Assembly: GCF_017897595.1 (NCBI RefSeq)
Contig: NZ_JAGKIK010000003.1
Location: forward strand, 334,581-398,580
Direction: 5' to 3'
Length of the DNA: 64,000 bases
Source of the DNA: Aquimarina sp. U1-2
GTDB taxonomy: Bacteria > Bacteroidota > Bacteroidia > Flavobacteriales > Flavobacteriaceae
Shown: positions 35,433-45,081 of the stretch, one piece after another
How positions within the stretch are numbered: position 1 is the stretch's first letter
Layout: every line of letters starts with the position of its first letter
Position numbers and translations under genes: made by a program
Notes under the pieces: model-generated
What the model was told of the DNA's origin: nothing
Seen by the model: only the letters and a program-made list of their open reading frames with translations
The model's database searches: none

Positions 35433-36071
35433 ATGAAAATAGGAATTATAGGTTCAGGAAGCATAGGAAGCACCATCGGGAAACTCTGGTCACAAGCGGG
35501 CCACGAAGTTTTATTTAGTTCACGTAATCCGGAAAAATTGTCTGGTTTAGTGGCAGAGGCAGGTAGTAGTACAACTAGCGGTACGGTACAAGATGCCGTG
35601 GCATTTGCAGACATACTTTTTTTGGCCACTAATTATTGGACGCTGGACGAAGCACTACAAAACATGGGGGATGTTTCTGGGAAAACCATCCTAGACGCTA
35701 CAAACCCTTATCAATACAATGACGCCGGCAAGGTAGTGCGAGCAATACCCAATGATATTTCCGGGGGAACACTACTTCAGGAAAAACTTCCCGATAGTAA
35801 AATCATCAAAGTATTCAGTAGTATGATGGCCACTATTATGGCTGAAAAACACCACAAGCAACCCCTATTGGTGATCCCTTACACAACAGATTACGAAGAA
35901 TTAAAAAAAATAGCCGAACAACTGATTACTGATGCAGGTTTCTTGCCGATTTACTATGGCAAACTTAAATATTCTAAGCCTATAGAACTGTTCGGAAAAT
36001 ATTCTGACAAGGTTATGGATGAAAAGGAAGCAACCCAATTGTTTGAAGCTGATTTTAAAGAAAGAAAGTAA
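35433..36071 (+). CDS. F420/NADP oxidoreductase-type NAD(P)-binding protein (copy 1)
   Basis: 212 residues. An N-terminal Rossmann motif GIIGSGSIGSTIG and SSRNPEKLS (which suits the NADP phosphate) match the F420-dependent NADP oxidoreductase-like family. ILDATNPYQYNDAG and KVFSSMMATIM follow. Flavobacteria do not make F420, so it is more likely an NAD(P)H-dependent reductase of unknown substrate. A paralogue lies at 44160. It is spaced 10 and 18 bp from its neighbours, so part of an operon. Confidence 0.9.
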   Translation: MKIGIIGSGSIGSTIGKLWSQAGHEVLFSSRNPEKLSGLVAEAGSSTTSGTVQDAVAFADILFLATNYWTLDEALQNMGDVSGKTILDATNPYQYNDAGKVVRAIPNDISGGTLLQEKLPDSKIIKVFSSMMATIMAEKHHKQPLLVIPYTTDYEELKKIAEQLITDAGFLPIYYGKLKYSKPIELFGKYSDKVMDEKEATQLFEADFKERK

Positions 36072-36089
36072 ACACATTTAGAGAACATC

Positions 36090-37334
36090 ATGAAAAAGTT
36101 AAGCATTCAAATTTCCGCAGGAATTTTAATCGTATTCTGCACAGTTTTAAGTGTAACTGCACAAAGCACGGACTACAGCAGACCTGTTCCTTTTAAAATA
36201 GATATACCTAAATCCAAAATAGATTACATAAAAAATAGGGTCGAAAATGCCAATTGGGCGGGGCGTATTGGTGATGGCGGTTGGGGTTATGGCATGAGCT
36301 ATGATTATTTGAAAGAACTGAAAGATTACTGGGTACAGGATTATGATTGGAAAAAAGAAGAAAAGAAACTGAATGAATTTCCACAGTTCAAAGTTCAGAT
36401 TGAAGGTTTTGACATTCATTATTATTATGAAAAAGGAAGTGGTACCAACCCACAACCGGTCATTTTTACCCATGGATGGCCGGGTTCTGTCTTTGAGTTT
36501 GTACACGCTATCGATAGATTGGCACATCCTGAAAAATATGGGGGCAACGCAGAAGATGGTTTAGACGTAATCGTCCCTTCTTTACCGGGATTTGGCTTTT
36601 CGTCAAAACCAACAAAATCGCCAGTTGGACCTGTAACTACAGCCAGATTGTGGAATACCCTGATGACCAAAGTTTTAGGATACGAATCTTATGGAGCACA
36701 GGGAGGCGATTTAGGATGCATTGTAACCACCTATTTGGCATATAATCATGCAGACCATGTAAAAGCCATTCATCTTAACCTGGTGCCCTCTAGCCCGAAA
36801 CCCGAAAATAAAATGACCCAACAAGAAAAGGAATGGGCAAAAGAAGCGCAGGCATTTATAAGCAGGGAACTGGATTATTTTGCATTACAGGCAAATAAAC
36901 CACAGACACCCAGTTTTGCATTGATTGACAGTCCTTTAGGCACAGCGGCTTGGATCATTAGCAAGTTTAAAGCTTGGAGCGATTCGGGAGATGATATTGA
37001 AAGTGCATTCACCAAAGACCAACTACTTACAAACGCTATGATTTACATTGTAAATGACAATATCGATTCTTCCATCTGGTTCTACAGAGGTTTTGCTACT
37101 GAAACGAAAGGAAAAATGCATCCAGGGGAAAAAATAAAAGTCCCTACAGCCGTAGCACTATTTCCGGCGGACATGGTAAACGGAAGACCGCCCAAAACCT
37201 GGATTGAAGGCGATTACAATTTGGTAAGATATACAGCGATGAGTAGCGGAGGGCATTTCGCTTGTTTAGAAGAGCCAGAAGAGTTCACCAAAGACGTATT
37301 GGCCTATTTTAATGAAATTCTAATGAAAAAATAG
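36090..37334 (+). CDS. Exported epoxide hydrolase (EHN plus alpha/beta hydrolase)
   Basis: 414 residues. A Sec signal peptide (GILIVFCTVLSVTAQ) is followed by the epoxide-hydrolase N-domain at about 28-135 (PVPFKIDIPKSKIDYIKNRV) and the alpha/beta hydrolase. The oxyanion motif is HGWPGS, and the nucleophile Asp sits in GAQGGDLG. LPGFGFS is the usual third motif, and SSGGHFACLEEPEEF carries the catalytic His. These enzymes open epoxides to diols. Together with the SnoaL, SDR and molybdenum enzymes nearby, it points to periplasmic breakdown of an oxidised hydrocarbon or terpenoid-like compound (inference). Confidence 0.94.
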   Translation: MKKLSIQISAGILIVFCTVLSVTAQSTDYSRPVPFKIDIPKSKIDYIKNRVENANWAGRIGDGGWGYGMSYDYLKELKDYWVQDYDWKKEEKKLNEFPQFKVQIEGFDIHYYYEKGSGTNPQPVIFTHGWPGSVFEFVHAIDRLAHPEKYGGNAEDGLDVIVPSLPGFGFSSKPTKSPVGPVTTARLWNTLMTKVLGYESYGAQGGDLGCIVTTYLAYNHADHVKAIHLNLVPSSPKPENKMTQQEKEWAKEAQAFISRELDYFALQANKPQTPSFALIDSPLGTAAWIISKFKAWSDSGDDIESAFTKDQLLTNAMIYIVNDNIDSSIWFYRGFATETKGKMHPGEKIKVPTAVALFPADMVNGRPPKTWIEGDYNLVRYTAMSSGGHFACLEEPEEFTKDVLAYFNEILMKK

Positions 37335-37362
37335 TGGCATTGACCTTGTAAAAGGTGGGTTT

Positions 37363-38157
37363 ATGAACAACCAGACTTACAAAACTGCAGTCTCAATAAT
37401 TTCAATCGTAATAATGTACTACAGCATGGGCATAAAAAACACATTTGCACAAAATACGGTAAAAAACGATACGATAAAATGGTCGTATGATATTTCTACC
37501 AGTGGTTTTTTTAGCGATGATGGTGCCACGCGATTGCTGGTCAACAACAACGGCTTGTTGAAAACGGCATCCTCTAATTTTCAAAACCGCTTGGTGCTCA
37601 ATTATCAATTTGGGAAAGTGGGTGAGAGGTGGCAAGAAAACGACTTTTTGGCCTACAATGCATTCAGGTTGCGACCCGAAAAAAAGACGTTTCCGATTGC
37701 TGTGGGCGGAATCGAAACGAGCAGAACACGGGATATTGACTTTCGGTTTTTCATTGGTTTAGGTGGGGGTATAGAAGTCATTGATAAAAAGACTGTATTC
37801 GCAGAGTTTACCTTGGCGGGCTGGTATGAAAGAACCAACTATGGAGATACGGATTTCAATAGAGATGAAATAGATGGTAGTTCAATTCGCTCAGTTTGGC
37901 GAATGTCTCCAAGGGTAAGAGGCGATGTCAAGCTGAACGAAAATCAGTTGATTTTTGAATTTGAAGGGTGGATACAGCCTACTATTGATGATTTTGAGGA
38001 TTATCGCAGCTTCGTCAATTCTTCATTTTTGATACAAATGGTCAAGAAACTTTATTTTAAAATCGGATGGCTGGCTACTTATGAATCCTACGTGCTGCAA
38101 GGCCGAAATCAATGGGACTCCATCATCACGCTGGGCATAACCTATAAAAAAAACTAA
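37363..38157 (+). CDS. Outer-membrane beta-barrel protein, unknown
   Basis: 264 residues. A signal peptide (IISIVIMYYSMGIKNTFAQ) is followed by barrel strands (FQNRLVLNYQFGKV, KTVFAEFTLAGWYERT, QLIFEFEGWIQP) and a last strand ending ITLGITYKKN. No family is recognised, though size and style resemble the barrel at 10214. It lies 28 bp after the epoxide hydrolase and 4 bp before the cytochrome gene, so it is inside the operon and may be the pathway's outer-membrane channel. Confidence 0.75.
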   Translation: MNNQTYKTAVSIISIVIMYYSMGIKNTFAQNTVKNDTIKWSYDISTSGFFSDDGATRLLVNNNGLLKTASSNFQNRLVLNYQFGKVGERWQENDFLAYNAFRLRPEKKTFPIAVGGIETSRTRDIDFRFFIGLGGGIEVIDKKTVFAEFTLAGWYERTNYGDTDFNRDEIDGSSIRSVWRMSPRVRGDVKLNENQLIFEFEGWIQPTIDDFEDYRSFVNSSFLIQMVKKLYFKIGWLATYESYVLQGRNQWDSIITLGITYKKN

Positions 38158-38161
38158 AGAT

Positions 38162-38842
38162 ATGAGAAGAAAAAATGATCCGTTATTGAAGATGCTTAAA
38201 AAGAGATGGTATTTCCTGTTTTTTCCACTTTTAATTCTAGCTTCAGTCGCTTATTCTGCAAGTTTGGCGAATTCTAATAAGTCAGGCTACGTTCCCATTA
38301 CCGTACAAGATAGCACGGATAGGGAACGCTCTTTAAAATTATTTGGCGAAGTAGCGGCCGTACTGCGGCATCCACGCTGTATCAATTGCCACCCTAGTGA
38401 CGATTACCCCAGACAAGGTGATGAAATGCGAAGGCACATGTTCAATGTGCAAAGAGGAAATCACGGTAAAGGGGTTATCGGTATGAAATGTATCAGCTGC
38501 CATGGTGCTTCCAATAATTTGGCTTCTGGTGTGCCGGGTGCTCCAGAACCGGATGACCCTTTAAAATCAAGATGGCATTTAGCACCGTTGAGCATGGGCT
38601 GGATCGGGTTAAACGATGCCCAACTTGGTAAGCGATTATTAGATAAAGAGCAAAACGGTAATATGTCACCACAGGATTTGGTAGAGCATATGGAAGAAGA
38701 CCCCTTGGTCTTATGGGGCTGGGATCCCGGTGAAGGTAGAGAACCCATACCCATACCACACGACGAATTTGTAGAAATATTAAAAGAATGGGTGGCTACC
38801 GGGGCTCAGGTACCTACTGAGGATAAGGAACCAAAAAAATAA
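38162..38842 (+). CDS. Dihaem cytochrome c, electron acceptor of the molybdenum enzyme
   Basis: 226 residues. One N-terminal membrane anchor (WYFLFFPLLILASVAYSASL) is followed by two haem motifs, CINCH at 73-77 and CISCH at 110-114. The region around them (PRCINCHPSDDYPRQGDEMR) and the later GNMSPQDLVEHMEEDPLVLW match cytochromes that partner isoquinoline-1-oxidoreductase-type enzymes. It is anchored in the inner membrane facing the periplasm. It lies 5 bp before the molybdenum subunit gene and probably passes electrons from it to the respiratory chain. Confidence 0.9.
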   Translation: MRRKNDPLLKMLKKRWYFLFFPLLILASVAYSASLANSNKSGYVPITVQDSTDRERSLKLFGEVAAVLRHPRCINCHPSDDYPRQGDEMRRHMFNVQRGNHGKGVIGMKCISCHGASNNLASGVPGAPEPDDPLKSRWHLAPLSMGWIGLNDAQLGKRLLDKEQNGNMSPQDLVEHMEEDPLVLWGWDPGEGREPIPIPHDEFVEILKEWVATGAQVPTEDKEPKK

Positions 38843-38847
38843 TACTG

Positions 38848-41085
38848 ATGGCCAAAATAATAATACATGCAGTTTCAAGAAGAAACTTTATAAAAACAAC
38901 TGGCTTAGCAGCCGGCGGACTTCTATTACAGGGGTGTATGAAGTTTTCTAACAATTCAAAGGAAAGTGAATTGGCAAGCTTGAACGCTTTTATAAAAATC
39001 GACATGGACAATAAAGTGACTTTAATAGTACACCAGGCAGAAATGGGTCAGGGTGCCAGTACCACTTTACCGGCAATACTGGCAGATGAGTTAGGTGCGG
39101 ATTGGTCAAACGTACTACTTGAAAATAGCCTTACCGACCCTGCATTTAAAAACCCGAAATACGATTTGCAATTTACGGGCAATGCAGAAAGTATCCGTGG
39201 CTTTCATGATATATTACGAAAAACGGCAGCCACGGCACGTGAGATGTTGAAGCAAGCAGCCGCAACGCAATGGAATGTCCCCAAAGCTTCGCTGAGAACT
39301 GAGAACAGTTACATCATCGGCAAAAACGGAGAGAAAGCCACTTTTGGCGAATTCGCTGTACCGGCTAGTAAGTTGCCAGCACCCAAGAATGTTAAGCTAA
39401 AACCTCAAACAGAGTGGAAATTGACCGGAAATAAATCATTACCAAGAGTAGATATACCCGAAAAAGTCAATGGAAAAGCCGTTTTTGGTATCGATGTCGA
39501 GTTGCCGGATATGCTTTACGCTTCCATAGAAATATGCCCCTATTTTGGTGGGCGTATTAAAGAAATACATGAGAATGGTGTGCGGAAGCAGTCTGGTTTT
39601 GTTGAATTCTTTAAAATTCCTGTAGCCAATCCTGTTGTAGCGTATCCGCCCGGATTTAATAAGCAAGAGGCTGTTGCAGTGGTCGCGAAGAGTTATTGGC
39701 AATCAAGGCGCGCTTTAGATACCCTAAAAATTGTCTACGATAAAGGTGTGAACCAAAAGATGGATAGTAAGTCATTGTATGCTATTTATGAAAAAACCTT
39801 AAAAGGAAAAAAATGGCACGAGTCCGTAAAAGAAGGCACTCCAATTGAACAGCTTGAAAAGGTTGAAAAAACTCATAAAGCACAATATTACAGCGCTTGG
39901 CAAAGCCATGCCACCATGGAACCCATGAATGCTACAGCCAAGGTCAAAGGCGATAAAGTTGAAATTTGGGCGCCTACCCAAGGACAAGAAATGGCGCAAA
40001 TCCTAATTTCAAAGGAGTTCAATATTCCCAAAGAAAATATTACTGTACACAGAACCTATCTTGGTGGAGGTTTTGGTCGCAGGCTCCTGGCAGATTACGT
40101 TTTTCAGGCTGTCTTCCTTTCAAAAAAAACAGGTAAGCCGGTCAAGCTGATTTGGACCAGAGAGCAAGATATGCAGCACGATTTTTACAGACCTGGAACC
40201 ATGCAGGAGTTTGAAGCTTCGGTAGATGATACTGGTATGCCCATCGCTATGCGAACAAAGCTAGTCTCGCCTACCATATTACAGGCAGTGACCAGTGTGG
40301 ATTATGTTTTTGAAGGTGAAGACCCGTCATTCCCTGAAGGGATAAAAGAAATTCCTTATCACATTAAAAATCGATTGTTAGAAACAAATATGCTAAGACT
40401 GCCACCACCAACATCGGTGTGGCGCACCACGGGTTTTGGCCCCAATGTGTTTGCGCTGGAAAGTTTCTTGGATGAACTGGCAGCAAAAGCTGGCGAAGAC
40501 CCTATCGCCTACAGAAAAAAATTAGTTGCAGACGCTAGGTCTACCGCAGTACTTGACCTAGCGGCAAAAGCTTCAAATTGGAACAAGCCACGCAAAAAAA
40601 ACCAAGGTTTGGGAGTAGCGCTGACCCATTCTTTTGAAAGTTTTGTGGCACAAGTGGTGGATGTATCCATAGGTTTATCGGGCATCTTGACAATCAATAA
40701 AATCACGACCGTAGTAGATTGTGGCACTGTGCTTGACCCTGGTATCGCCCGGGCAAGTATCGAAAGTGGTTTGGTCTGGGGCTTGAGCGCAGCACTTAAC
40801 TCTGAAATCAATTTTAAAGAAGGCAGAACAGTAGAAAGCAATTTTAATGAGTTTAAAATGCTGACAATGCCTGAATTTGATATAGAGATTGAAACGCTAT
40901 TCATAAACAGCGGCGAAAAAATTGGCGGTATTGCAGAATCAGGACCAATACCTATTGCTCCTGCCCTTTGCAACGCCATCTTTGATGCAACGAGAAAAAG
41001 GTATCGAACCTTACCCTTAGGTAAACACGGCGTTTATACGCAATATTCAGCGGATCTTCTTCCAGTATCAACCCATACAATTTAA
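38848..41085 (+). CDS. Molybdopterin-binding subunit of a xanthine-dehydrogenase-family enzyme (IorB-like)
   Basis: 745 residues. The leader [21 protein letters not shown] is a Tat signal with a lipobox-like Cys30, so the enzyme is probably exported folded and lipid-anchored. Motifs of the family are [26 protein letters not shown] and YLGGGFGRR, and a final [18 protein letters not shown] carries the catalytic Glu. There is no FAD subunit, so the set is IorA/IorB plus cytochrome. Enzymes of this branch hydroxylate aldehydes or N-heterocycles and use the cytosine-dinucleotide form of the cofactor. The 2Fe-2S partner follows 11 bp later. Confidence 0.94.
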   Translation: MAKIIIHAVSRRNFIKTTGLAAGGLLLQGCMKFSNNSKESELASLNAFIKIDMDNKVTLIVHQAEMGQGASTTLPAILADELGADWSNVLLENSLTDPAFKNPKYDLQFTGNAESIRGFHDILRKTAATAREMLKQAAATQWNVPKASLRTENSYIIGKNGEKATFGEFAVPASKLPAPKNVKLKPQTEWKLTGNKSLPRVDIPEKVNGKAVFGIDVELPDMLYASIEICPYFGGRIKEIHENGVRKQSGFVEFFKIPVANPVVAYPPGFNKQEAVAVVAKSYWQSRRALDTLKIVYDKGVNQKMDSKSLYAIYEKTLKGKKWHESVKEGTPIEQLEKVEKTHKAQYYSAWQSHATMEPMNATAKVKGDKVEIWAPTQGQEMAQILISKEFNIPKENITVHRTYLGGGFGRRLLADYVFQAVFLSKKTGKPVKLIWTREQDMQHDFYRPGTMQEFEASVDDTGMPIAMRTKLVSPTILQAVTSVDYVFEGEDPSFPEGIKEIPYHIKNRLLETNMLRLPPPTSVWRTTGFGPNVFALESFLDELAAKAGEDPIAYRKKLVADARSTAVLDLAAKASNWNKPRKKNQGLGVALTHSFESFVAQVVDVSIGLSGILTINKITTVVDCGTVLDPGIARASIESGLVWGLSAALNSEINFKEGRTVESNFNEFKMLTMPEFDIEIETLFINSGEKIGGIAESGPIPIAPALCNAIFDATRKRYRTLPLGKHGVYTQYSADLLPVSTHTI

Positions 41086-41096
41086 AGCAATCAAAA

Positions 41097-41555
41097 ATGA
41101 TAACATTCAAAGTAAACAAAAAAAAAGTGAGCGTCAATGACGACCCGGATACTCCCCTTTTATGGGTGCTCAGGGACACCGTGGGCTTAAAAGGTACTAA
41201 GTTTGGCTGCGGAAAAGCGTTTTGCGGTGCCTGCTCGGTACATGTAAACGATACCGTAGTCCGTTCATGTTCCTTTCCCGTTAAATATGCCGAAGGGAAA
41301 AACATCACGACGATTGAGGGTGTTGGTACTGAAGATGAATTGCATCCCGTTCAAAAAGCGTGGATAGAAGAACAAGTGCCCCAGTGTGGTTACTGTCAGT
41401 CTGGCTTTATTATGTCTACGGTAAAATTGCTTGAACACAATCCCGACCCAACTGATGAGGATATTAATAAATCCATTACAAATCTATGCCGTTGCGGTAC
41501 TTATTACAGGGTAAGAAAAGCTATCCATCTAGCAGCAAAGCTGAAAAAATCTTGA
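41097..41555 (+). CDS. 2Fe-2S subunit of the molybdenum enzyme (IorA-like)
   Basis: 152 residues, typical for this subunit. The first cluster is plant-ferredoxin type ([15 protein letters not shown] with a later RSC), and the second lies in [12 protein letters not shown] and [16 protein letters not shown]. It has no signal of its own, so it should travel through Tat bound to the large subunit. It is the last gene of the enzyme set; 185 bp with no gene follow before the SDR. A second 2Fe-2S gene at 47018, in contrast, is broken. Confidence 0.95.
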   Translation: MITFKVNKKKVSVNDDPDTPLLWVLRDTVGLKGTKFGCGKAFCGACSVHVNDTVVRSCSFPVKYAEGKNITTIEGVGTEDELHPVQKAWIEEQVPQCGYCQSGFIMSTVKLLEHNPDPTDEDINKSITNLCRCGTYYRVRKAIHLAAKLKKS

Positions 41556-41740
41556 CCGATAATTATAGCTGCTCAACATTTTGATACTTCGTGGCAAATA
41601 TTAACGGGCAATAGTAATCAAATCGGCAGCGGTTAAGCTACCACTGCCCAAAAAGTGACACACAATGTCCAAAAAACGATATCACTTTGGTCATAAAGTT
41701 TCAGAAATTGTAAAGCAAAGAAACACACAAAATAGGTAAA

Positions 41741-42526
41741 ATGGACAAAAAGACATTCGAAGAAAAAACAGTGTTAGTCACCGGCTCAACAAGCGGCATG
41801 GGAAAATCTGCCGCCTTATTATTTGCAAAGCAAGGGGCAAAAGTAGTTGTGACGGGCAGAAGAAAGGAAAAAGGAGAAAAAGTAGTGGAGCAAATTAAAA
41901 AATCAGGCGGCGAAGCTACCTTTTTTCAGATGGACTTGAGAAAAAAAGATTCGATTAAAGAGACTATCGAATCAACTGTAGAAAAATACGGAAAAATAGA
42001 TGTGCTGTTGGCAAATGCCGGGGCAGAACAGCCCACAACAGCTGAATTGGATGGCTTGCCCGATGAGGAGATAGACATGATAATTGAAACGAATCTCTTA
42101 GGCACCATTTATAGCATTAAATATGCGCTGCCCCACCTCAAAAAACCAGGAGCAAGTATTTGTACCGTTTCTTCCATGTACGGTTTGTTGGGCAATGGCG
42201 GAGTGTCAATCTATTCTTTGACAAAAGGCGGTATTATTATGTTCACCAAATCACTGGCGGTTGAACAGGGTCAGCATGGTATAAGGGTAAACTGCATCGC
42301 TCCTGGAGTCATCGACACTGAAATGTTGCAACGTTATACCCAGGGTAAAGATATGTCTGGTTACTACAAAGCAAATGTGCCTCTGGGAGAAGGCGGAAAT
42401 GCGGATGAAGTCGCCCGGGTCATGGTATTCATATCATCAGATGAAGCTGCATACATTTCAGGACAGGTTTTGGCGGTAGATGGTGGTATCACCAGCAAAA
42501 TGTCAAATGCAGCCTTGCCTGTTTAA
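41741..42526 (+). CDS. Short-chain dehydrogenase/reductase
   Basis: 261 residues, classical SDR. The cofactor loop TGSTSGMGKSAAL, the NAG motif in LLANAGAEQ, Ser in TVSSMYGLLG, and the catalytic Tyr/Lys in YSLTKGG are all present. A basic VTGRRKEKGE after strand 2 suggests NADP(H). It is cytosolic. It probably oxidises or reduces an alcohol or ketone of the same pathway as the neighbouring enzymes (inference). The 185-bp gap before it contains no clear promoter. Confidence 0.95.
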   Translation: MDKKTFEEKTVLVTGSTSGMGKSAALLFAKQGAKVVVTGRRKEKGEKVVEQIKKSGGEATFFQMDLRKKDSIKETIESTVEKYGKIDVLLANAGAEQPTTAELDGLPDEEIDMIIETNLLGTIYSIKYALPHLKKPGASICTVSSMYGLLGNGGVSIYSLTKGGIIMFTKSLAVEQGQHGIRVNCIAPGVIDTEMLQRYTQGKDMSGYYKANVPLGEGGNADEVARVMVFISSDEAAYISGQVLAVDGGITSKMSNAALPV

Positions 42527-42601
42527 AACAGTTCTTGATAAAAGCATAGAAAAACTAGGTACATAAACATTTTATCCATTTTTAAATTTAAATCATACAT
42601 C

Positions 42602-43330
42602 ATGAAACATATATCACACAACATATTAACAAGAAATACAAAATTCGGCTGCACTATATCATCTAAAAACAAAGGTACGTTTAGGTCAACCATTGCCTTT
42701 GCACAAGCAATCAAAATTTCCTTGTGTATCATAGTAACGTCTAGCTTGGGCAATATTCAGGCACAGCAACAAAAATCAGCACCGTTTCTAAACAACAAGG
42801 AAACCGTTCTCCCCAAAAAAATGGTACAGACCAAAGGGGTTACCATGTTACCGGCCGAGGATATCGTTATGATTAGAGAGATAGTGAACAGACTTTATCT
42901 GGCTGAAGATTCCCGTGATTTTGAGGCATTCCGTCAATTATTGGCCGATGATTTTGTGCAAGACCATCCCTTTCAGGTGATGGTAGGTGCCGAAGGAATG
43001 ATTGATTTTTTTAAAAAGAATCCGCAAGTATTCGATGGTTATCGCCATCATGCTTTTAACGTAACGACGCGGGCAATCGGTGATAATGAAGCGGAATCGG
43101 TACATTATTTAATATCCCTTAAACTGTTCCCTATGGATGGTGAGGATGCCAATCAGTCCCCATTCATTGCCGGTCACGGTGTGGTGGTTGACAGGCTGAG
43201 GAAAGAAAATGGCAAATGGCGCTTCACCTCACGTGTGTATGACCAAATGGCCATCGCTTCAGAGTTTTCGCCAGACCTGGTGTACCGCCAAAGATTTGCA
43301 AAAACAGCAAAAGAAAGAAATAAAAAATAA
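42602..43330 (+). CDS. Exported SnoaL/NTF2-like protein
   Basis: 242 residues. The first 55 form a long leader with a hydrophobic stretch (IKISLCIIVTSSLGNIQAQ). Residues about 90-230 are a SnoaL-like fold (IVNRLYLAEDSRDFEAFRQL, DDFVQDHPFQVMVGAEGMID, WRFTSRVYDQMA). The fold binds or isomerises hydrophobic ligands. The long N-terminus makes the start uncertain; a later Met is possible. It lies 75 bp after the SDR and 65 bp before the tandem NHLP gene. Confidence 0.85.
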   Translation: MKHISHNILTRNTKFGCTISSKNKGTFRSTIAFAQAIKISLCIIVTSSLGNIQAQQQKSAPFLNNKETVLPKKMVQTKGVTMLPAEDIVMIREIVNRLYLAEDSRDFEAFRQLLADDFVQDHPFQVMVGAEGMIDFFKKNPQVFDGYRHHAFNVTTRAIGDNEAESVHYLISLKLFPMDGEDANQSPFIAGHGVVVDRLRKENGKWRFTSRVYDQMAIASEFSPDLVYRQRFAKTAKERNKK

Positions 43331-43395
43331 ATCATCGTTTTGATTAAAACAGTGATTTGATAAAGGTCTAAAAGAACAAAATTAAAAACATAGAA

Positions 43396-44073
43396 ATGCA
43401 AAAGCTAAAGAAAATTTCAAATACATGGTCAGGTATACCGGTCGCTGACTTTGGGCCGACTAAGGAAACTAAAATGGCACGAATTTTAGATTTGGCCTGG
43501 ACCGATGCCGATTTTAAAACCGAATTGATTGAAAATCCAAATCAAGTATTAGAAAATGAAGATGTTTTTTTACCGGAAAGCTTGAAAGTAATTGTGCTGC
43601 AAGAAACAGAGAACGAATTTGTATTTGTAGTGCCGGCCATACCACCAAAAGAAGAATTTTATTACCGTTATGAGCAAATCTCTGGCTGGTGGATGTTTGC
43701 ACATCAGTTATGGTATTGGATGGCGCAGACACTTGACCTTGAAAAAGCAAGAGCACTTCGGGAAGGCCTTACCATCCAATTGATAGGAAGAAGCTGGAAT
43801 GATGAAGGTTACAGAAAACTGTTGATTGATAACCCCAAGCAAGCATTAGAACAAGAAGGGTTGGTATTTCCTGAAACGTTGGAGATAATATCAAAAGTAA
43901 ATACAGATAGGTTGTATCATTTACCGTTACCAAAACACCCAAAAGAAGTGGCTTGGGATAAAAATGGAACGAATGGCTCCTGGTTTACGAATGGTCATAC
44001 GCTATGGTGGTGGCTGGTGTCGTCAAGGCTTATGGAACACGATAAGGGAACTGTGTCGGGGCTTGTTGGTTGA
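43396..44073 (+). CDS. Protein with two tandem nitrile-hydratase-leader (NHLP) domains
   Basis: 225 residues. Residues 27-82 (ARILDLAWTDADFKTELI, ending FVFVVPAIP) and 126-180 (IQLIGRSWNDEGYRKLLI, ending YHLPLPK) each match the nitrile hydratase alpha/NHLP fold used as a leader in some RiPP precursors. Each is followed by a Trp-rich segment, GWWMFAHQLWYWMA at 97-110 and SWFTNGHTLWWWLV at 195-208, so the whole unit is duplicated. The Cys cluster of real nitrile hydratase is absent, and no RiPP maturase is nearby. Function unknown; a small-molecule binder or chaperone in the cluster is as likely as a RiPP precursor. Confidence 0.8.
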   Translation: MQKLKKISNTWSGIPVADFGPTKETKMARILDLAWTDADFKTELIENPNQVLENEDVFLPESLKVIVLQETENEFVFVVPAIPPKEEFYYRYEQISGWWMFAHQLWYWMAQTLDLEKARALREGLTIQLIGRSWNDEGYRKLLIDNPKQALEQEGLVFPETLEIISKVNTDRLYHLPLPKHPKEVAWDKNGTNGSWFTNGHTLWWWLVSSRLMEHDKGTVSGLVG

Positions 44074-44159
44074 GAAATTATAAAACCAAATAGCTATGAA
44101 TTATCGAATAGGATTTTAGCTCATCATATCCTTTGTTTATAAACACAAAATAAGTAATC

Positions 44160-44789
44160 ATGAAAATAGGAATCATCGGTTCAGGAAATATTGGCGGCAC
44201 TTTGGGTCAACATTGGGCCAAAGTAGGTCATGAGGTCAAGTTTAGTTCTCGACATCCAGAAAATCTTCAGTCCCTAGTAGCTCATCAGCCGGATAAATTA
44301 TCTGCTAGCACGGTAGAAGAAGCAGCTGATTTCGGGGAGGTCATCTTATTGGCAACTCCCTATGGTATGCTTTTGGATGTGCACCAAGTCGTAGGTGAAC
44401 TTCATAACAAAATACTTATCGATGCTACCAACTATTACGTGCAGCGCGATGGCCTGCAAATGAAAAAGCAAATGCAGGTCGAGGGCTATCGAGAAACGCA
44501 ATGGGTAGCCAAATACTTTGCCGGTGCCATGGTCAGCAAAGCGTTCAACACTATACCGGCCCACCAGTTAAAAAATGATGCTTTTACACCGGAAAATGGC
44601 GACAAAATAATCCCGTTCGCTGCCGATGGTGAGGAGTCTAGACAGGTAACCCGTCATCTCATTGAGCAAATTGGTTTTGTCCCTTTTTTAGTGGGTAGCC
44701 TTGCCGATACCAAATTGGTGGAACCTGACCAAGCACTGTACGGTGGCCTGCTCACTAAAGGCGATGTCAAAAAATATAAGCAGCATTAA
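44160..44789 (+). CDS. F420/NADP oxidoreductase-type NAD(P)-binding protein (copy 2)
   Basis: 209 residues. GIIGSGNIGGTLG and SSRHPENLQ place it in the same family as the protein at 35433, with a matching end at GGLLTKGDVKKYK. KILIDATNYYVQRDGLQMK and FAGAMVSKAFNTI correspond to the substrate pocket. It is a divergent paralogue rather than a recent copy. The stop is followed almost at once by a broken ABM-like gene. Confidence 0.9.
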   Translation: MKIGIIGSGNIGGTLGQHWAKVGHEVKFSSRHPENLQSLVAHQPDKLSASTVEEAADFGEVILLATPYGMLLDVHQVVGELHNKILIDATNYYVQRDGLQMKKQMQVEGYRETQWVAKYFAGAMVSKAFNTIPAHQLKNDAFTPENGDKIIPFAADGEESRQVTRHLIEQIGFVPFLVGSLADTKLVEPDQALYGGLLTKGDVKKYKQH

Positions 44790-44795
44790 TATGGC

Positions 44796-45024
44796 TACCG
44801 GTACCTTCAAAAAAAACCCATCAAATGGAAAATGTTTATTGCTATCTCGTGCTGTGTCTTTCCTTTGATATTATCCGTTAACTGGTTACTCTACTTACTT
44901 TTTGCCACAAATGGATGCGCCCTGTCATGCCGTGATTACCTCAATGGGCATTGTAGGTATTATGGTGTTTGTAGCTATTCCGGCAATCAATCGGTATCTC
45001 TACCAGTGGATTCATCGTCCTTAG
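44796..45024 (+). pseudogene. Frameshifted 3' remnant of a membrane-tailed ABM-type gene
   Basis: In one frame the DNA reads KPIKWKMFIAISCCVFPLIL then SVNWLLY. After a one-base shift near 44891-44910 another frame continues LPQMDAPCHAVITSMGIVG and ends NRYLYQWIHRP at the TAG 45022-45024. The joined product has two membrane helices in the pattern of the C-terminal tail of membrane-anchored antibiotic-biosynthesis monooxygenases. The 5' domain is missing. I infer a decayed fragment. Confidence 0.4.
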
Positions 45025-45081
45025 TAAAAAATTATGCGCAGCAAACGGTCTTATGACTGATTATTATACGTTTTACTTATC

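Noticed and set aside
41635..41655. Weak -24/-12-like element before the SDR gene (CGGCAGCGGTTAAGC)
   Set aside because: GG and GC are spaced correctly but most other consensus bases differ; too weak to list as a promoter.
44832..45056. 74-codon frame as an independent small gene
   Set aside because: Only its first half matches a membrane tail; the rest of the match continues in another frame, so it is a frameshifted remnant.
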